This document shows, one piece after another, positions 35,527 to 44,424 of a stretch of DNA of 46,819 nt. The first letter of the stretch is position 1. Every line of letters begins with the position of its first letter. Source of the DNA: Clostridiales bacterium (GTDB taxonomy: Bacteria; Bacillota; Clostridia; Lachnospirales; WQUN01); contig JAISZB010000120.1 in the NCBI GenBank assembly GCA_031269465.1, positions 1 to 46,819 of the forward strand. Direction: 5' to 3'. The position numbers were made by a program, and so were the translations under genes. The notes below the pieces were generated by a model, which saw nothing but the letters and a program-made list of their open reading frames with translations, was not told the origin of the DNA and searched no databases.

Positions 35527-37008
35527 TCAATGGCTCGCAACAGCAAGCGCCGCCAAAAGCACTGAAATTCTAAGCTTTCCATTGGAAGCTTTGCGCTTCT
35601 TCTTGCGCTTTGGCTGCGCCAGTTCAGGCTCCGAAGGCGATAAAAGGCCCCTCAATGAAAATGACAGCACCATCAGCAGTCCAAACATTATGAATACCAC
35701 GTAAAGATTCTGGCTGACGAACGAGAGCGCGGCGCCTAATTTGGGAACATGGAGCTTCACCTTTCCCACCACGTGGCCAGCGTATACCACCCCGCTGTCA
35801 GGCAGGCTGTTGTTTACGCCCTTGGTCTGGAACCCTCGCTCCCCTGTCGCTTCGAAATCTTCAAATATGTCGATGATTCGGTGGGTAATGGATGTATTGG
35901 CATTTTTCATGTATGTTATATCATCGCCAATTTTCAGGGACTTTGGGTCTACTTTCTGCACCAAAACGAGGGATCCCTTAGGTATCACGCTCTGCATGCT
36001 GGTTGTAAGCACTGTCATTATGGAATGGTCAAATATCATGATAGGGCCTTTAGTTTTGGTCTGATAATATATAGTAGCTACTACCATGCTTAGAATTCCC
36101 GCATAAAACAGAGCATCCGCCAAATTCTTCCTGAGGCTTTTTTTCTGGGGATGAGGCTGAGAGTCCCTTCCCTTTTGAGCCGGCTCGGGCTTGCCCTTTT
36201 TTCTGGGCTTCCCCTTGCTCGGAGTCGACTTTGCGCGAGTTTGCCTGCTCTTGGCGGGTTCTTCACTGACCAGGTCGAGAATGTCATAATTTCGCTTCTT
36301 TTTAACGCCTTTTCTCATGGAATGATCCAGATCATACCTAATAGGGGCTATTTTCAGGGCTTGCTCTATATCCTTTATAAGTTCTTCATCTTCAAGAGCC
36401 GAAAGATCCCAAATTCTTGTTTCATCCCGCTGCCTGGGAGCTTCCTGTCCATGTGCTCCTTGCCGGCCTCGCTCCTTGATTGCGGAAACGGGCCTGCGCG
36501 CCGAAGAAGAGGATTTTCTCGCCTTGAGGCCTGTCTGCTTCTTTTTCGCCGATTCGGATATCTCTTTCTTGGATGCGGCGGTCGGCTCCAGATGAGGCGC
36601 TATCTTCTCCAAAGCGTTTTTCACCGGCATATTGGCATCCTGTCCTGCCGAAATTCGGCTGGCTTGCGGATGAGCGCTTCTTGCCGGCTGCCGCATGGAG
36701 CTTAGGCCATCTTGCCTTTGCGCCGTGAAGCGCTCGGATTCCGAGAACGCATAAGGCGCCTGCTTCGAAGGCATTTGCGCATGGTTAAAAGGAGCGGTCT
36801 TTGGGGCTTGGCTAAATGGCGTCAGCTCGGTCTGAGCCTCGGATAGCCGTGAAGCTTGACGCAATGAATCAGGCCTGGCTGGGTCAGCGCTGCCCTGGTT
36901 TTTAGGTGTATAATGAGCTCTATCGGGAGAAGGAGCAAAGAATTCGCTTCCGTCCGAATCGTTGAGCATCTGGAACTCCAGATTGAGCTCGTTAAGCGGC
37001 TTGGCCAT
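35527..37008 (-). CDS. sipW: Signal peptidase I, SipW/ER type, with a long N-terminal extension
   Basis: The 493-residue protein has a protease domain at ~285-460: membrane helix FYAGILSMVVATIYY, the catalytic Ser in LTTSMQSVIPKGSLV, the His that replaces the bacterial Lys in SITHRIIDI (the ER/SipW mark), then KGVNNSLPDSG and a second helix (LYVVFIMFGLLMVLSF). Family members are ~180-200 residues. Here ~285 basic, Pro/Ser-rich residues precede, with a short acidic helix (ALEDEELIKDIEQAL). The domain order predicts a cytosolic tail. ATG 37008 has GGAGGG eight nt upstream and lies 20 nt after the DivIVA-like gene. The extension may link it to that neighbour; that is my inference. Confidence 0.93.
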   Translation of the reverse strand: MAKPLNELNLEFQMLNDSDGSEFFAPSPDRAHYTPKNQGSADPARPDSLRQASRLSEAQTELTPFSQAPKTAPFNHAQMPSKQAPYAFSESERFTAQRQDGLSSMRQPARSAHPQASRISAGQDANMPVKNALEKIAPHLEPTAASKKEISESAKKKQTGLKARKSSSSARRPVSAIKERGRQGAHGQEAPRQRDETRIWDLSALEDEELIKDIEQALKIAPIRYDLDHSMRKGVKKKRNYDILDLVSEEPAKSRQTRAKSTPSKGKPRKKGKPEPAQKGRDSQPHPQKKSLRKNLADALFYAGILSMVVATIYYQTKTKGPIMIFDHSIMTVLTTSMQSVIPKGSLVLVQKVDPKSLKIGDDITYMKNANTSITHRIIDIFEDFEATGERGFQTKGVNNSLPDSGVVYAGHVVGKVKLHVPKLGAALSFVSQNLYVVFIMFGLLMVLSFSLRGLLSPSEPELAQPKRKKKRKASNGKLRISVLLAALAVASH

Positions 37009-37028
37009 GTACAGCGCCCTCCAATTTC

Positions 37029-37463
37029 TCACTCAGGAAACAGAGTGTTTATCTTTCGTTTCATATCTGTAATTTCTACTAAGGCCTTGTCCTTCCACGA
37101 TTGGATATGCTTCATCTCTTCCCTGGCAATCCTGGCTGACTCTTGAATTTTGGTAGCCTCTTCATTGGCCTTGTCAACTATCTGCTTCGCTAATATCTCG
37201 GCATCTATGAGAGCGCGCGCTATAGCCTCGGCGTCGTTTGGCAGCGCTGCGGCGCGCTGTTGATTCATCATATCAATGGCTCTGTTCTTTTCATCAGATA
37301 ATCGTATGCATGTCTCTGAAAGATTATTGCATTTTGTAACCAGCGCCATATATTCGTTATGCATAGTCTGATATTCGTACGTAACCTTGGCTATATAGCT
37401 ATCTACCTGCTGCTTGTCATAGCCCATAGGCTTCTCAGAAAATGAGATGCCTCCGTCTTGCAT
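37029..37463 (-). CDS. DivIVA-like coiled-coil protein
   Basis: The 144-residue protein starts with a DivIVA-type N-terminus (ISFSEKPMGYDKQQVDSYIA), the membrane-curvature lipid-binding motif region, and continues as coiled coil from ~25 to 130. DivIVA relatives mark poles and septa and recruit partners. It is the first gene of a likely sipW operon (20-nt gap). ATG 37463 has AGGAGG ten nt upstream. A site-directing role for the peptidase is plausible and would be novel; it is not shown by the sequence. Confidence 0.88.
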   Translation of the reverse strand: MQDGGISFSEKPMGYDKQQVDSYIAKVTYEYQTMHNEYMALVTKCNNLSETCIRLSDEKNRAIDMMNQQRAAALPNDAEAIARALIDAEILAKQIVDKANEEATKIQESARIAREEMKHIQSWKDKALVEITDMKRKINTLFPE

Positions 37464-38653
37464 GCTGCGTCAGCCTCCTATCACATACATCGCTTCCGAT
37501 CAGGCTTCATGCCGATCTTCGCTCGCCGGCTTGCACTTTTCGATTGGGGAGAGCCGCTGTTCAAATCGCCTTCGACTTAACCCCTGGCTGCATCTATCCA
37601 GCGTGAAACATAGCTGCAATCTGTTCATCATCCATGCAATTTATATATCGGCAAGTTCAGCAAAAACTTTTAACTTGATTCATGCCCGCTAAGCGTCAGG
37701 CAAGGCAAAAACAGCGTAAAATCAGCAGTAATGTTTCATTTGGCATTAAAAGCAATCATTTTCGCGTCAATCGGCTCTTCAAGTTAAGGCAATAGGCTTA
37801 TGCTTTATAGATCCACAAGCACTCCCTTAGTAGGGTTAAGCCCCGCCCGAGAGCAAGACGCAGCGGATATGCCGCTTTTCATCAAATGCTCCTTTTTTTG
37901 ATGATTATCCATTGAATGGCGAGAAATGCCGAAATCGGCATTTTGCATTCGCTGTATATCAAGCTCCAAAAAAGGTATCTTTATATGAAAAGCAGTATAA
38001 TTAAGCGGCATGTCTAAGCGCGTGAAAGGAGAATCAAACATTGAAGCCAGGAAAATAACGCGTAATTCGTGATCAGAATGTCCTTGGGCGTCAGAAGCCG
38101 CTTTCAAGGAATCCTGCAGGCTGAGGCCTTCATGATGATATTATTATGATTGAGAAATGCAGAATTGCTCCATCATGCTATGCAGTATGAAACAATTATA
38201 CAATGGCCGGCCTTCGTAGTCATTGGTAATTTTTAGGCTCCTTCAGCGCTTGGCAGTACATGTTAAGATTATCATTGCCATTTTGCCAGGATGGATTCAA
38301 TCTTAACGAGGCTTTCCCTCTGGCTGGCTGTGATTTGCATTTCTTGATTTAAGCTAACTTTGAGTTTAACTAAAATACCAAATCTGCAGTTCCGCTGTTT
38401 TTAAGCATCAAAAGCTCTATTCTATTTCATGCTGTCGCACAAAATCAAGCTTGATTGAAAAGCCCTTCCTATAAGATTATATCGAATTTGGACGAAAAAT
38501 CAAGAGAATAAATGACATTCGCAAATTAAAAGACATTTTCGACATTTAACGCATGTCCAATCCTGACAATTTAACATTTGCCACTGCCAATGCTGAAAAT
38601 CAATAGCCATTCTCGCAAAATGGATAAAAGATCAGAAGCTTCTTCCGCTTAGC
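37464..38653. other. Gap upstream of the DivIVA-sipW operon
   Basis: It contains copy P. It also contains a 25-codon frame (MKSGISAASC...) that uses the repeat's AAAAAAAGGAGCATTTG-ATG and runs to 37805, but no gene follows within 340 nt. No other gene is seen. Confidence 0.5.
37868..37999. repeat. MITE-like repeat, copy P
   Basis: Ends TATGCCGCTTTTCAT and ATGAAAAGCAGTATA. The core AATGCCGAAATCGGCATT is almost a perfect palindrome. The inner arm TATATCAAGCTCC is present. The TATAAT junction occurs on the right side. Confidence 0.88.
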
Positions 38654-38683
38654 AAAAAGCCGGCAAGATAATCCTGCCGGCTT
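38654..38683 (-). terminator. Rho-independent terminator of surface protein B
   Basis: AGCCGGCA, a 9-nt loop and TGCCGGCT form a perfect 8-bp stem. On the minus strand TTTTTGC follows. It lies 85 nt after the stop. Confidence 0.85.
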
Positions 38684-38768
38684 CTGAAAATTCAAAGCAT
38701 TTATTAACTGCTATTATACTGTCCATATTAAGATAAAAGCATGGCATTTCAATTAAAATGCAAGAAAC

Positions 38769-39950
38769 TTATTCAGTCGCTGAGGAAGTCTCCGTCCCGT
38801 CGGCAGGAATCGCCTCGGTTGCGGGAGTCTCATCTTGAGATGCACCTTCAGTTGCATCTGGAGATGCACCTTCAGTTGCATCTTGAGATGCACCTTCAGT
38901 TGCATCTCCAGATGCGCCTTCTACAGTCTGATCTTCATCAGCTGCAGGTTCCTCTGCGGGAGCTTCAGACGGCGCCGATGTGGCCTCCTCAGCTGGAGGG
39001 GTGACTAACAATTCTTCTTCTGCAACAGGCTCGCTGGGAACTGCCATGGACGGAACCGGCACATCTATAAACGCGGCAACCAACCCTAAAATCTTCTGTC
39101 CGCCAGCGCTCCAACCGCCGCGCTCAGGATCTCCGAAATTAGTGTAGTTGTCAGGGTTGTTTTGAGCGTCTACGCCGTCTTTGGTAGCCATCTGAGCTAG
39201 GACATTGATGCCGTAGTAATAGTTGTCGATGGGCTTCTTCTTTAGCTGCACGCTATCAAGCAGAAGCCCGGTAGCTTCGCCAGGGGCGACAGGCTTTGCA
39301 TAATACGCCCATCCGTCTGTGTCAATGACCCAGTAATCGCCAATAGGAGCGCCCAGCTCTTCCCATTTCTCATATGTAATCACATCAGCGTCAGGAGTCT
39401 GTTTGGCAAGGACGCCATCCGCATTTACTGAAGTGGAGTCGACTGCGTCATTATTCTGATCCACATAGCTGTTTGCTGTTCCATCAGCATTCGCCCTTAC
39501 GCTCTTTAATGCGGGAAGATACCACTTAGTGCCGCCCATGTCCCACTCCCAATAAGCGTCAAACGGATCCACGCCGATCTCGGGGGTGTCTTTCGACTTA
39601 GGAATGTGAGGGGACCATTCTCCCTTATCATTGATGTTCTTTCCGTCTACAAGGGAAAGCGAAGTGTTTGCTACCGGATCACCCTTGAGTCCGGCCTTTT
39701 CTCCGACTTCCATGTACTCATCAAGGCGGATTCTGACCAGAATGGGCTTTGTGCCCCAGTTTTCAATGTATATGTCTTTATTGGGATCTTGGAAGTCATC
39801 ATGCAGGGTGCCGCCAGCTTGAGATCCTTTGCCAGCCCATTCATTTTTCATGCTGGCGTTGAAATTCGTCCATGCAAACGTTCCGGTGATGATGAGCGCT
39901 GTAAGCGCCACAGCGGTCAAAGCCGCCATTGCTTTACGATTCTTTAACAT
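38769..39950 (-). CDS. SipW-dependent TasA-like exported protein B with repetitive acidic tail
   Basis: The 393-residue protein starts MLKNRKAMAALTAVALTALI, has the SipW-type end ITGTFAWTNF, then KNEW. The mature start LHDDFQDPNKDIYIENWG resembles protein A. The C-terminal ~100 residues are low-complexity acidic with an 8-residue repeat DATEGASQ encoded by a 24-bp tandem repeat. There is no sorting signal and no C-terminal helix, so it probably stays in the matrix. ATG 39950 has AGGAG with nine nt spacing; the longer frame above it has no site. The two paralogues flank sipW. Confidence 0.9.
   Translation of the reverse strand: MLKNRKAMAALTAVALTALIITGTFAWTNFNASMKNEWAGKGSQAGGTLHDDFQDPNKDIYIENWGTKPILVRIRLDEYMEVGEKAGLKGDPVANTSLSLVDGKNINDKGEWSPHIPKSKDTPEIGVDPFDAYWEWDMGGTKWYLPALKSVRANADGTANSYVDQNNDAVDSTSVNADGVLAKQTPDADVITYEKWEELGAPIGDYWVIDTDGWAYYAKPVAPGEATGLLLDSVQLKKKPIDNYYYGINVLAQMATKDGVDAQNNPDNYTNFGDPERGGWSAGGQKILGLVAAFIDVPVPSMAVPSEPVAEEELLVTPPAEEATSAPSEAPAEEPAADEDQTVEGASGDATEGASQDATEGASPDATEGASQDETPATEAIPADGTETSSATE
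38828..38912 (-). repeat. Tandem 24-bp repeat in protein B tail
   Basis: About three copies of a 24-bp unit (core CTTCAGTTGCATCTNGAGAT) encode DATEGAS-type repeats; slippage could change the number. Confidence 0.85.
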
Positions 39951-40267
39951 TCTAAAAATCACTCCTATTTTAACATTAATCGCAATACCGCATCGAAATG
40001 CAATTCGACAAGCAAATGAAAACTTTAAGATGGCGGAGCCCCATAAGATTAACCTCGGCAAAAGGCAATGCCCGAACTGCAATTTTCAATGCGAGCCGCA
40101 GCGCTGAGCAGAGCATAGGCTCGCCTGAGCTTGTCCGCCCCAGTGCAGAGCGAAAAGGCTTGGGCTTGCGGCTCAATGGCCTTTGGAAGCTCTCTGCCTG
40201 GCTTTTTTACTGGCAAAGGCTTTCCGCCAAATTTCTTGGGTGAATGGTGAAGGCTCCGTTCAGCGCT

Positions 40268-40456
40268 TCAATTGCTTATCATAAGGTCAAAGCTCTTTCC
40301 ATATATGTCTTGCTGAACTTCCAACATTCTCTGTGCCGTCTTCCCGAGCTGCTGCTCCATCTTCAGGACTAGCTTTCTGCGCATCTGAGAATCAGCAGCC
40401 AATCGCAGCTTTAAATGCTTCCCCTGCCTTCTAAATTCTCTTTCTAGCCCATTCAT
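40268..40456 (-). CDS. Possible small basic helical protein
   Basis: A 62-codon frame encodes a charged, helix-prone peptide (MNGLEREFRRQGKHLKLRLA...). It has no recognisable ribosome site, no family and no neighbours to support it, so it may be chance or a relic. Confidence 0.25.
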   Translation of the reverse strand: MNGLEREFRRQGKHLKLRLAADSQMRRKLVLKMEQQLGKTAQRMLEVQQDIYGKSFDLMISN

Positions 40457-40737
40457 GCCGAATCCAGCCGGCCTCCGCTTCGCCCATGCTTTGCAGGAAG
40501 CGGCGGCAAGAAATATCTAGTGTGTGAAAGCGCGAGCATCTTTCAAGACGCAAGCGAATTCGTATGATAATAAACGCCTCCAAAAAGCTGCAGTCCTAGA
40601 TGCGCTTCAGCTGCATCTCAAAACGCGCCGGAAGACGCATCTCACTGGGCAGTTCAGCTTCATTCCAAAGGAGGAGGCGCTCCTTGCCGCGCCAAATATA
40701 GCATTAAATTCACTCAATGCCATCTCCGTTTCGCAGA

Positions 40738-40874
40738 TATACCGCTTCGCCGTCAAATGTACCGATTTTGATGCCTGATTACCCAGCGAAAGGTGCGAAA
40801 TGACTATATCCGCATTTAGGCACTACTTGCATAATCCGACGTCAAAATCGGAACTATCCAGTGCAAAGCAGCAT
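40738..40874. repeat. MITE-like repeat, copy Q
   Basis: Ends TATACCGCTTCGCCGTCA and TGCAAAGCAGCATA; inner CCGATTTTGATGCCTGATTA and ATAATCCGACGTCAAAATCGG pair across a ~60-nt centre. Confidence 0.75.
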
Positions 40875-42266
40875 AGCAAGCGGGAGCGCATGTATGGACG
40901 ACGCCTATGCGCTGCGCCCTAAAATTCCAGCAACCTGCGTCAGCTGAGATAAGGCGTTTAGTAAAATGCTATCCAATAGGAAATATTGGCTGCAGACAAG
41001 CGAAACATAGAAGAAATTATCACCCCAATTCAAAATAAGTTTACTAGCTTGTCATAAGTTCAAGTCTTGGTTACTAAAATCGCACGGACTGCTACGATAT
41101 CTTGCTTGCTTCGCGCTCAGGCATGCACAGAGCGGCAAAATCCGCAAGCTTGAAAAGCAAGAGATCTGCATAGCAGAAAGCGGCAAATGTCCGCCCAGCA
41201 GCCATGTACATGAGGTATTCCAGAATTAGAATTGCTGCATAGAGATAGTATACACCATACCCGTTCATTTGTCGACAACAATTTTTAAATTTTTTTCTGT
41301 TTTGCCAAATGGCTCCCTTCAATTGACTCTATATTTTTGTTTTTCCTTTATTGGAGCCTTCAATTAATCGCTTAAGCAAATCCTGCAATATCAACACTTT
41401 ATTTGTTGAATTTTAATCACTTCTTCATCTATTTGCCAACAAAAACCATTAATGCAAAAATAAATCTTTGCTTCTTAGATATTATTGCAAATGATCTTTT
41501 TCTATTTTAGACATGTTTATATCATTATTGCTACCATTCTACAAGTAATTAAGAATAATTGGATGTCTTTCAATGATTATCAATGGGAACGAAAATATTG
41601 CATATTGCCAAAATATATTACATGCAGTGCGCGCAAAGAGACAATTTATCCCGAATCATGACACCGAAATATCATTGATATGCTTGTTTCACTTTATTTC
41701 CAACTGCGTCGACCCTTTGGAATTCCGCGGATATCCCCGTCCGGATCCTATGTGGGCAAACCCGCCCCAAATAAGACCCTCGCCCTCTCTTTGCCCGCTC
41801 AACCACTGCGATGCGGCATTCATAAAAAAGCCTTGTTCATAATCATGCGGCCAAGGATGCAGTCCTTGAAGCCGTCTCGGGAATCCGCCTCCCAAAGTGA
41901 CGTCGACTGAATCAATCCTAGCGTCGAGGGTTTTGGCAATGCCCAAATGCCGGGTGGAAAATGGATGGGATGGGATGGGAAAGCTTCTTTTGAAACCCTA
42001 TGGGGCGAACGAGAAGATGCCGTTCAGCAAGCCTGCCGAATGACGCGCGAATGTATGAGGATGGAGGCGATTCACCGCATTCGGGTGCAACTTGCAATAG
42101 CCAAAGGCAGGCAGAAATTGACAGCCTGCTATGATAAAAATTATAGGCAGATATACCAATATAGTCTTAAAAGCCCAACTGCGCAATTATTCTTAGCTCA
42201 TACGTTTTAGCCATATTCAGCATTTTTAATGGATTGCCTGCTTTTTATATCTACACCCAGCTACAA

Positions 42267-42300
42267 GTCGTCGCTTGACGACCTGGAGGTGGACTCCACC
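42267..42300. other. Two adjacent small hairpins
   Basis: GTCGTC-GCTT-GACGAC (42267-42282) is followed by GGTGG-ACT-CCACC (42288-42300). They lie 390 nt before the IS21-family left end, in a gene-less stretch. Two close hairpins recall ends of some IS200/IS605 or palindromic elements; no transposase or guide context supports that. Confidence 0.45.
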
Positions 42301-42695
42301 TTAAATAACGGCGCGAGCATGTGAAAACTCATTTTCAGAACAGAAATTGTTTTTTAAGCTTATAGTCGCATTACGGTAATTCACTGGAGTATTTTGAAAA
42401 GCTTGACCTACTGTGAATGATTATATAATATAAGTTGAAGGCGGCATGTATAGATGACAGGCTTCATTTATGCTTGCTCTTATCCGCAAAATCATGCCGC
42501 TTGTAAAGCGCAATCAGCTAATCAGACAGGCGAATGCATCGTCTCTTAGCAATGGAGTGTTCGGCAACTCAATAATTTCTTACATAGAGCGCTGTTTAGT
42601 TTGTAATGAGGATTTTCAACTTACTTGGCTTCCTTTGTTGATAGTAGCCTTGTGGATCTGGCGATTGCGCTTTCCCGCTGCTTTGCGCTGTGCAT

Positions 42696-42759
42696 GGTAA
42701 GATGATTTTACCATGGTTCGGTAAGGAGAATTTTCCGCCGGCGGTAAGGAGAATTTTCC
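42696..42759. repeat. Three phased end repeats of the IS21-family element
   Basis: GGTAAGATGATTTTACC (42696), GGTAAGGAGAATTTTCC (42720) and the same again (42743), with 23-24 bp period. Such multiple repeats at the ends of IS21 elements bind the transposase. No inverted copy was found downstream of istB. Confidence 0.8.
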
Positions 42760-42885
42760 TGCTACGGGCGAAAGGAGTAGGAATGAAATTCACCAAGCCA
42801 CCCATGAGTAAGATTCAGAAGGAGGCAAACATCAAAATCCTTTATACTGATAATTGAAATAAATATCAGAAAAAGGAGGATTTTG

Positions 42886-44424
42886 ATGGTAAAGCCGATG
42901 ATTATGGAAGAAATTTTAGCCTTGAAGGAAAGCGGGCATTCAATTCAAGAGGTTATCGCCCACTTCGAGGGTAAAGGGCTCAAAGCCCCGTCAAGGCCCA
43001 CACTGCGCAAATATTGCCAAATGAATGCGGTTCCTGAAGATCTAGTCGCGAAACTGGCAAAAGACAAAGCTTTCGATCAACCCATGCTCCGCGAAGTCAT
43101 CATCAAGATTATTCGGAACTGCAAAGGGAAGTACAACATTAGTTCCGTATACGACATGTTGGAAGAGCGATTTGCAAGCACGGGAGAGTACGAGAGGCTG
43201 CCCGGCAGCGAACAAACGCTTCGTAATTACGCCAGGCATTTGAAAAAAACGATTGTCATTGACACCGTCCCGAACAATCATCGCATTTATGACCATGTTT
43301 TCGAGACTGCGCCGGGTGAGCAATTATTGCTTGACTTTGGTGAAATGCGCTTTGAAGGCGGGAAGCAGGTTCACTTCATCTGTTTATTACTGCGCTGCAG
43401 CCGGCTCTTCTGCGTCTATGCGCAAGATCACAAATATAACGCTGAGGAAGCTTGCCGGGACATCTACCGGTCATTCAGGAAGTTCGGGGGCGGGCCACGG
43501 CAATTTGCCATCGACCAAGACGCCGTATTCGTCGTATCGGAAACCTATGGCGAAGTCGTGGAAACACGGGTATTCAAAGACTTTTTCAGCGAACAGGACA
43601 TAAAATTGCGGGTCTGCAACAAGGCGGATCCTGAAAGCAAAGGCGGCGTCGAAAACCTGGCAGGGTTTGTGAAAAAAAACTATTTCAGCGCCCGAAATAT
43701 CAAATGCGTAGAAGATGTATGGGAAACGCTGCCCGGGCGGGTGGAGCGCAAGGGCCGCAGAATACGCCAGGCTGCGCATTGCATTCCAATAGAGGTTTTT
43801 GAAGCGATAGAACAAAAAGCCCTCCGGCCCATAGCGCCTTCCGTTTACGAGAACCTGCCTTCCAGCTATACCAGGGCAAGCGTCAGTTCGACGCCGCATG
43901 CCTTATATAAATCATGCAAGCATTCGGTACCAAGGGAGTATTGTTTTAAGACGGCGCGCTGCAAGGCGGCGGCCGACAAAATCCATATTTGCGGCGACCA
44001 ACGGAAATACATATGCACGCATGCCATAAGCGGCCGCAAAGGGGCGTTTATCCAACTCGATGAGCATAAAAAGCTGCCGCCGGAGGATTGGAAGCCGGCA
44101 GCCGAAAGGCTGCGCGCTAAATGGAATTGTCCGGATTTTCAACATTTTATTATCGGCTTCAAAAAAGAGAACCCGCGGCATCTCTGTACTCAGCTTATAC
44201 AGGTTGAAGGCTTCCTCGACGCTGAGAACCCTTCCAAAGAACTCGTCGGCGACGTTATGGGCAGATGCTGTGAAGGGCTGCGGTACAAGCATACCCAGTT
44301 CAAGCAGGTGTGCTTCTTGGCGAAAGGCGGCTATGCTGCCCCTGAAACCATAACCATGGCCAATGTCAGCCAACACGGAATGGACGCCTGCCAAAAAGCT
44401 TTCAATGACAGGTGCGAGAGATGA
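42886..44424 (+). CDS. istA: IS21-family transposase IstA
   Basis: The 512-residue IstA has an N-terminal helix-turn-helix (SIQEVIAHFEGKGLKAPSRP), the DDE integrase core (Asp in LLLDFGEM, Asp in AIDQDAVFVV, Glu in ESKGGVENLAGFVKKNYF), and a C-terminal region. ATG 42886 has AGGAGG six nt upstream; TTG one codon before is not needed. Its last nucleotides overlap istB by ATGA, the usual coupling. It appears intact and possibly active. Confidence 0.95.
   Translation: MVKPMIMEEILALKESGHSIQEVIAHFEGKGLKAPSRPTLRKYCQMNAVPEDLVAKLAKDKAFDQPMLREVIIKIIRNCKGKYNISSVYDMLEERFASTGEYERLPGSEQTLRNYARHLKKTIVIDTVPNNHRIYDHVFETAPGEQLLLDFGEMRFEGGKQVHFICLLLRCSRLFCVYAQDHKYNAEEACRDIYRSFRKFGGGPRQFAIDQDAVFVVSETYGEVVETRVFKDFFSEQDIKLRVCNKADPESKGGVENLAGFVKKNYFSARNIKCVEDVWETLPGRVERKGRRIRQAAHCIPIEVFEAIEQKALRPIAPSVYENLPSSYTRASVSSTPHALYKSCKHSVPREYCFKTARCKAAADKIHICGDQRKYICTHAISGRKGAFIQLDEHKKLPPEDWKPAAERLRAKWNCPDFQHFIIGFKKENPRHLCTQLIQVEGFLDAENPSKELVGDVMGRCCEGLRYKHTQFKQVCFLAKGGYAAPETITMANVSQHGMDACQKAFNDRCER

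Larger units (their letters stand above)
39951..42681. other. Large gap with relics and a repeat, no supported large gene
   Basis: It contains copy Q, a possible small frame at 40268-40456, a hydrophobic short frame at 41101-41265 without site, old-gene-like frames near 41700-42200 with GGATGGGATGGGATGGG, and the hairpin pair at 42267-42300. No RNA gene is recognised. Confidence 0.5.

Noticed and set aside
37805-37900. 25-codon ORF led by a repeat-borne ribosome site
   Set aside because: It is the repeat leader running into flanking DNA; no gene follows within 340 nt, so a coupling role has no target here.
41092-41322. Possible small membrane protein on the minus strand
   Set aside because: No ribosome site, and the hydrophobic stretch is short; it could be chance in AT-rich DNA.
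41960-41990. G-quadruplex near GGATGGGATGGGATGGG
   Set aside because: Only three GGG runs plus GG; no gene or repeat depends on it.
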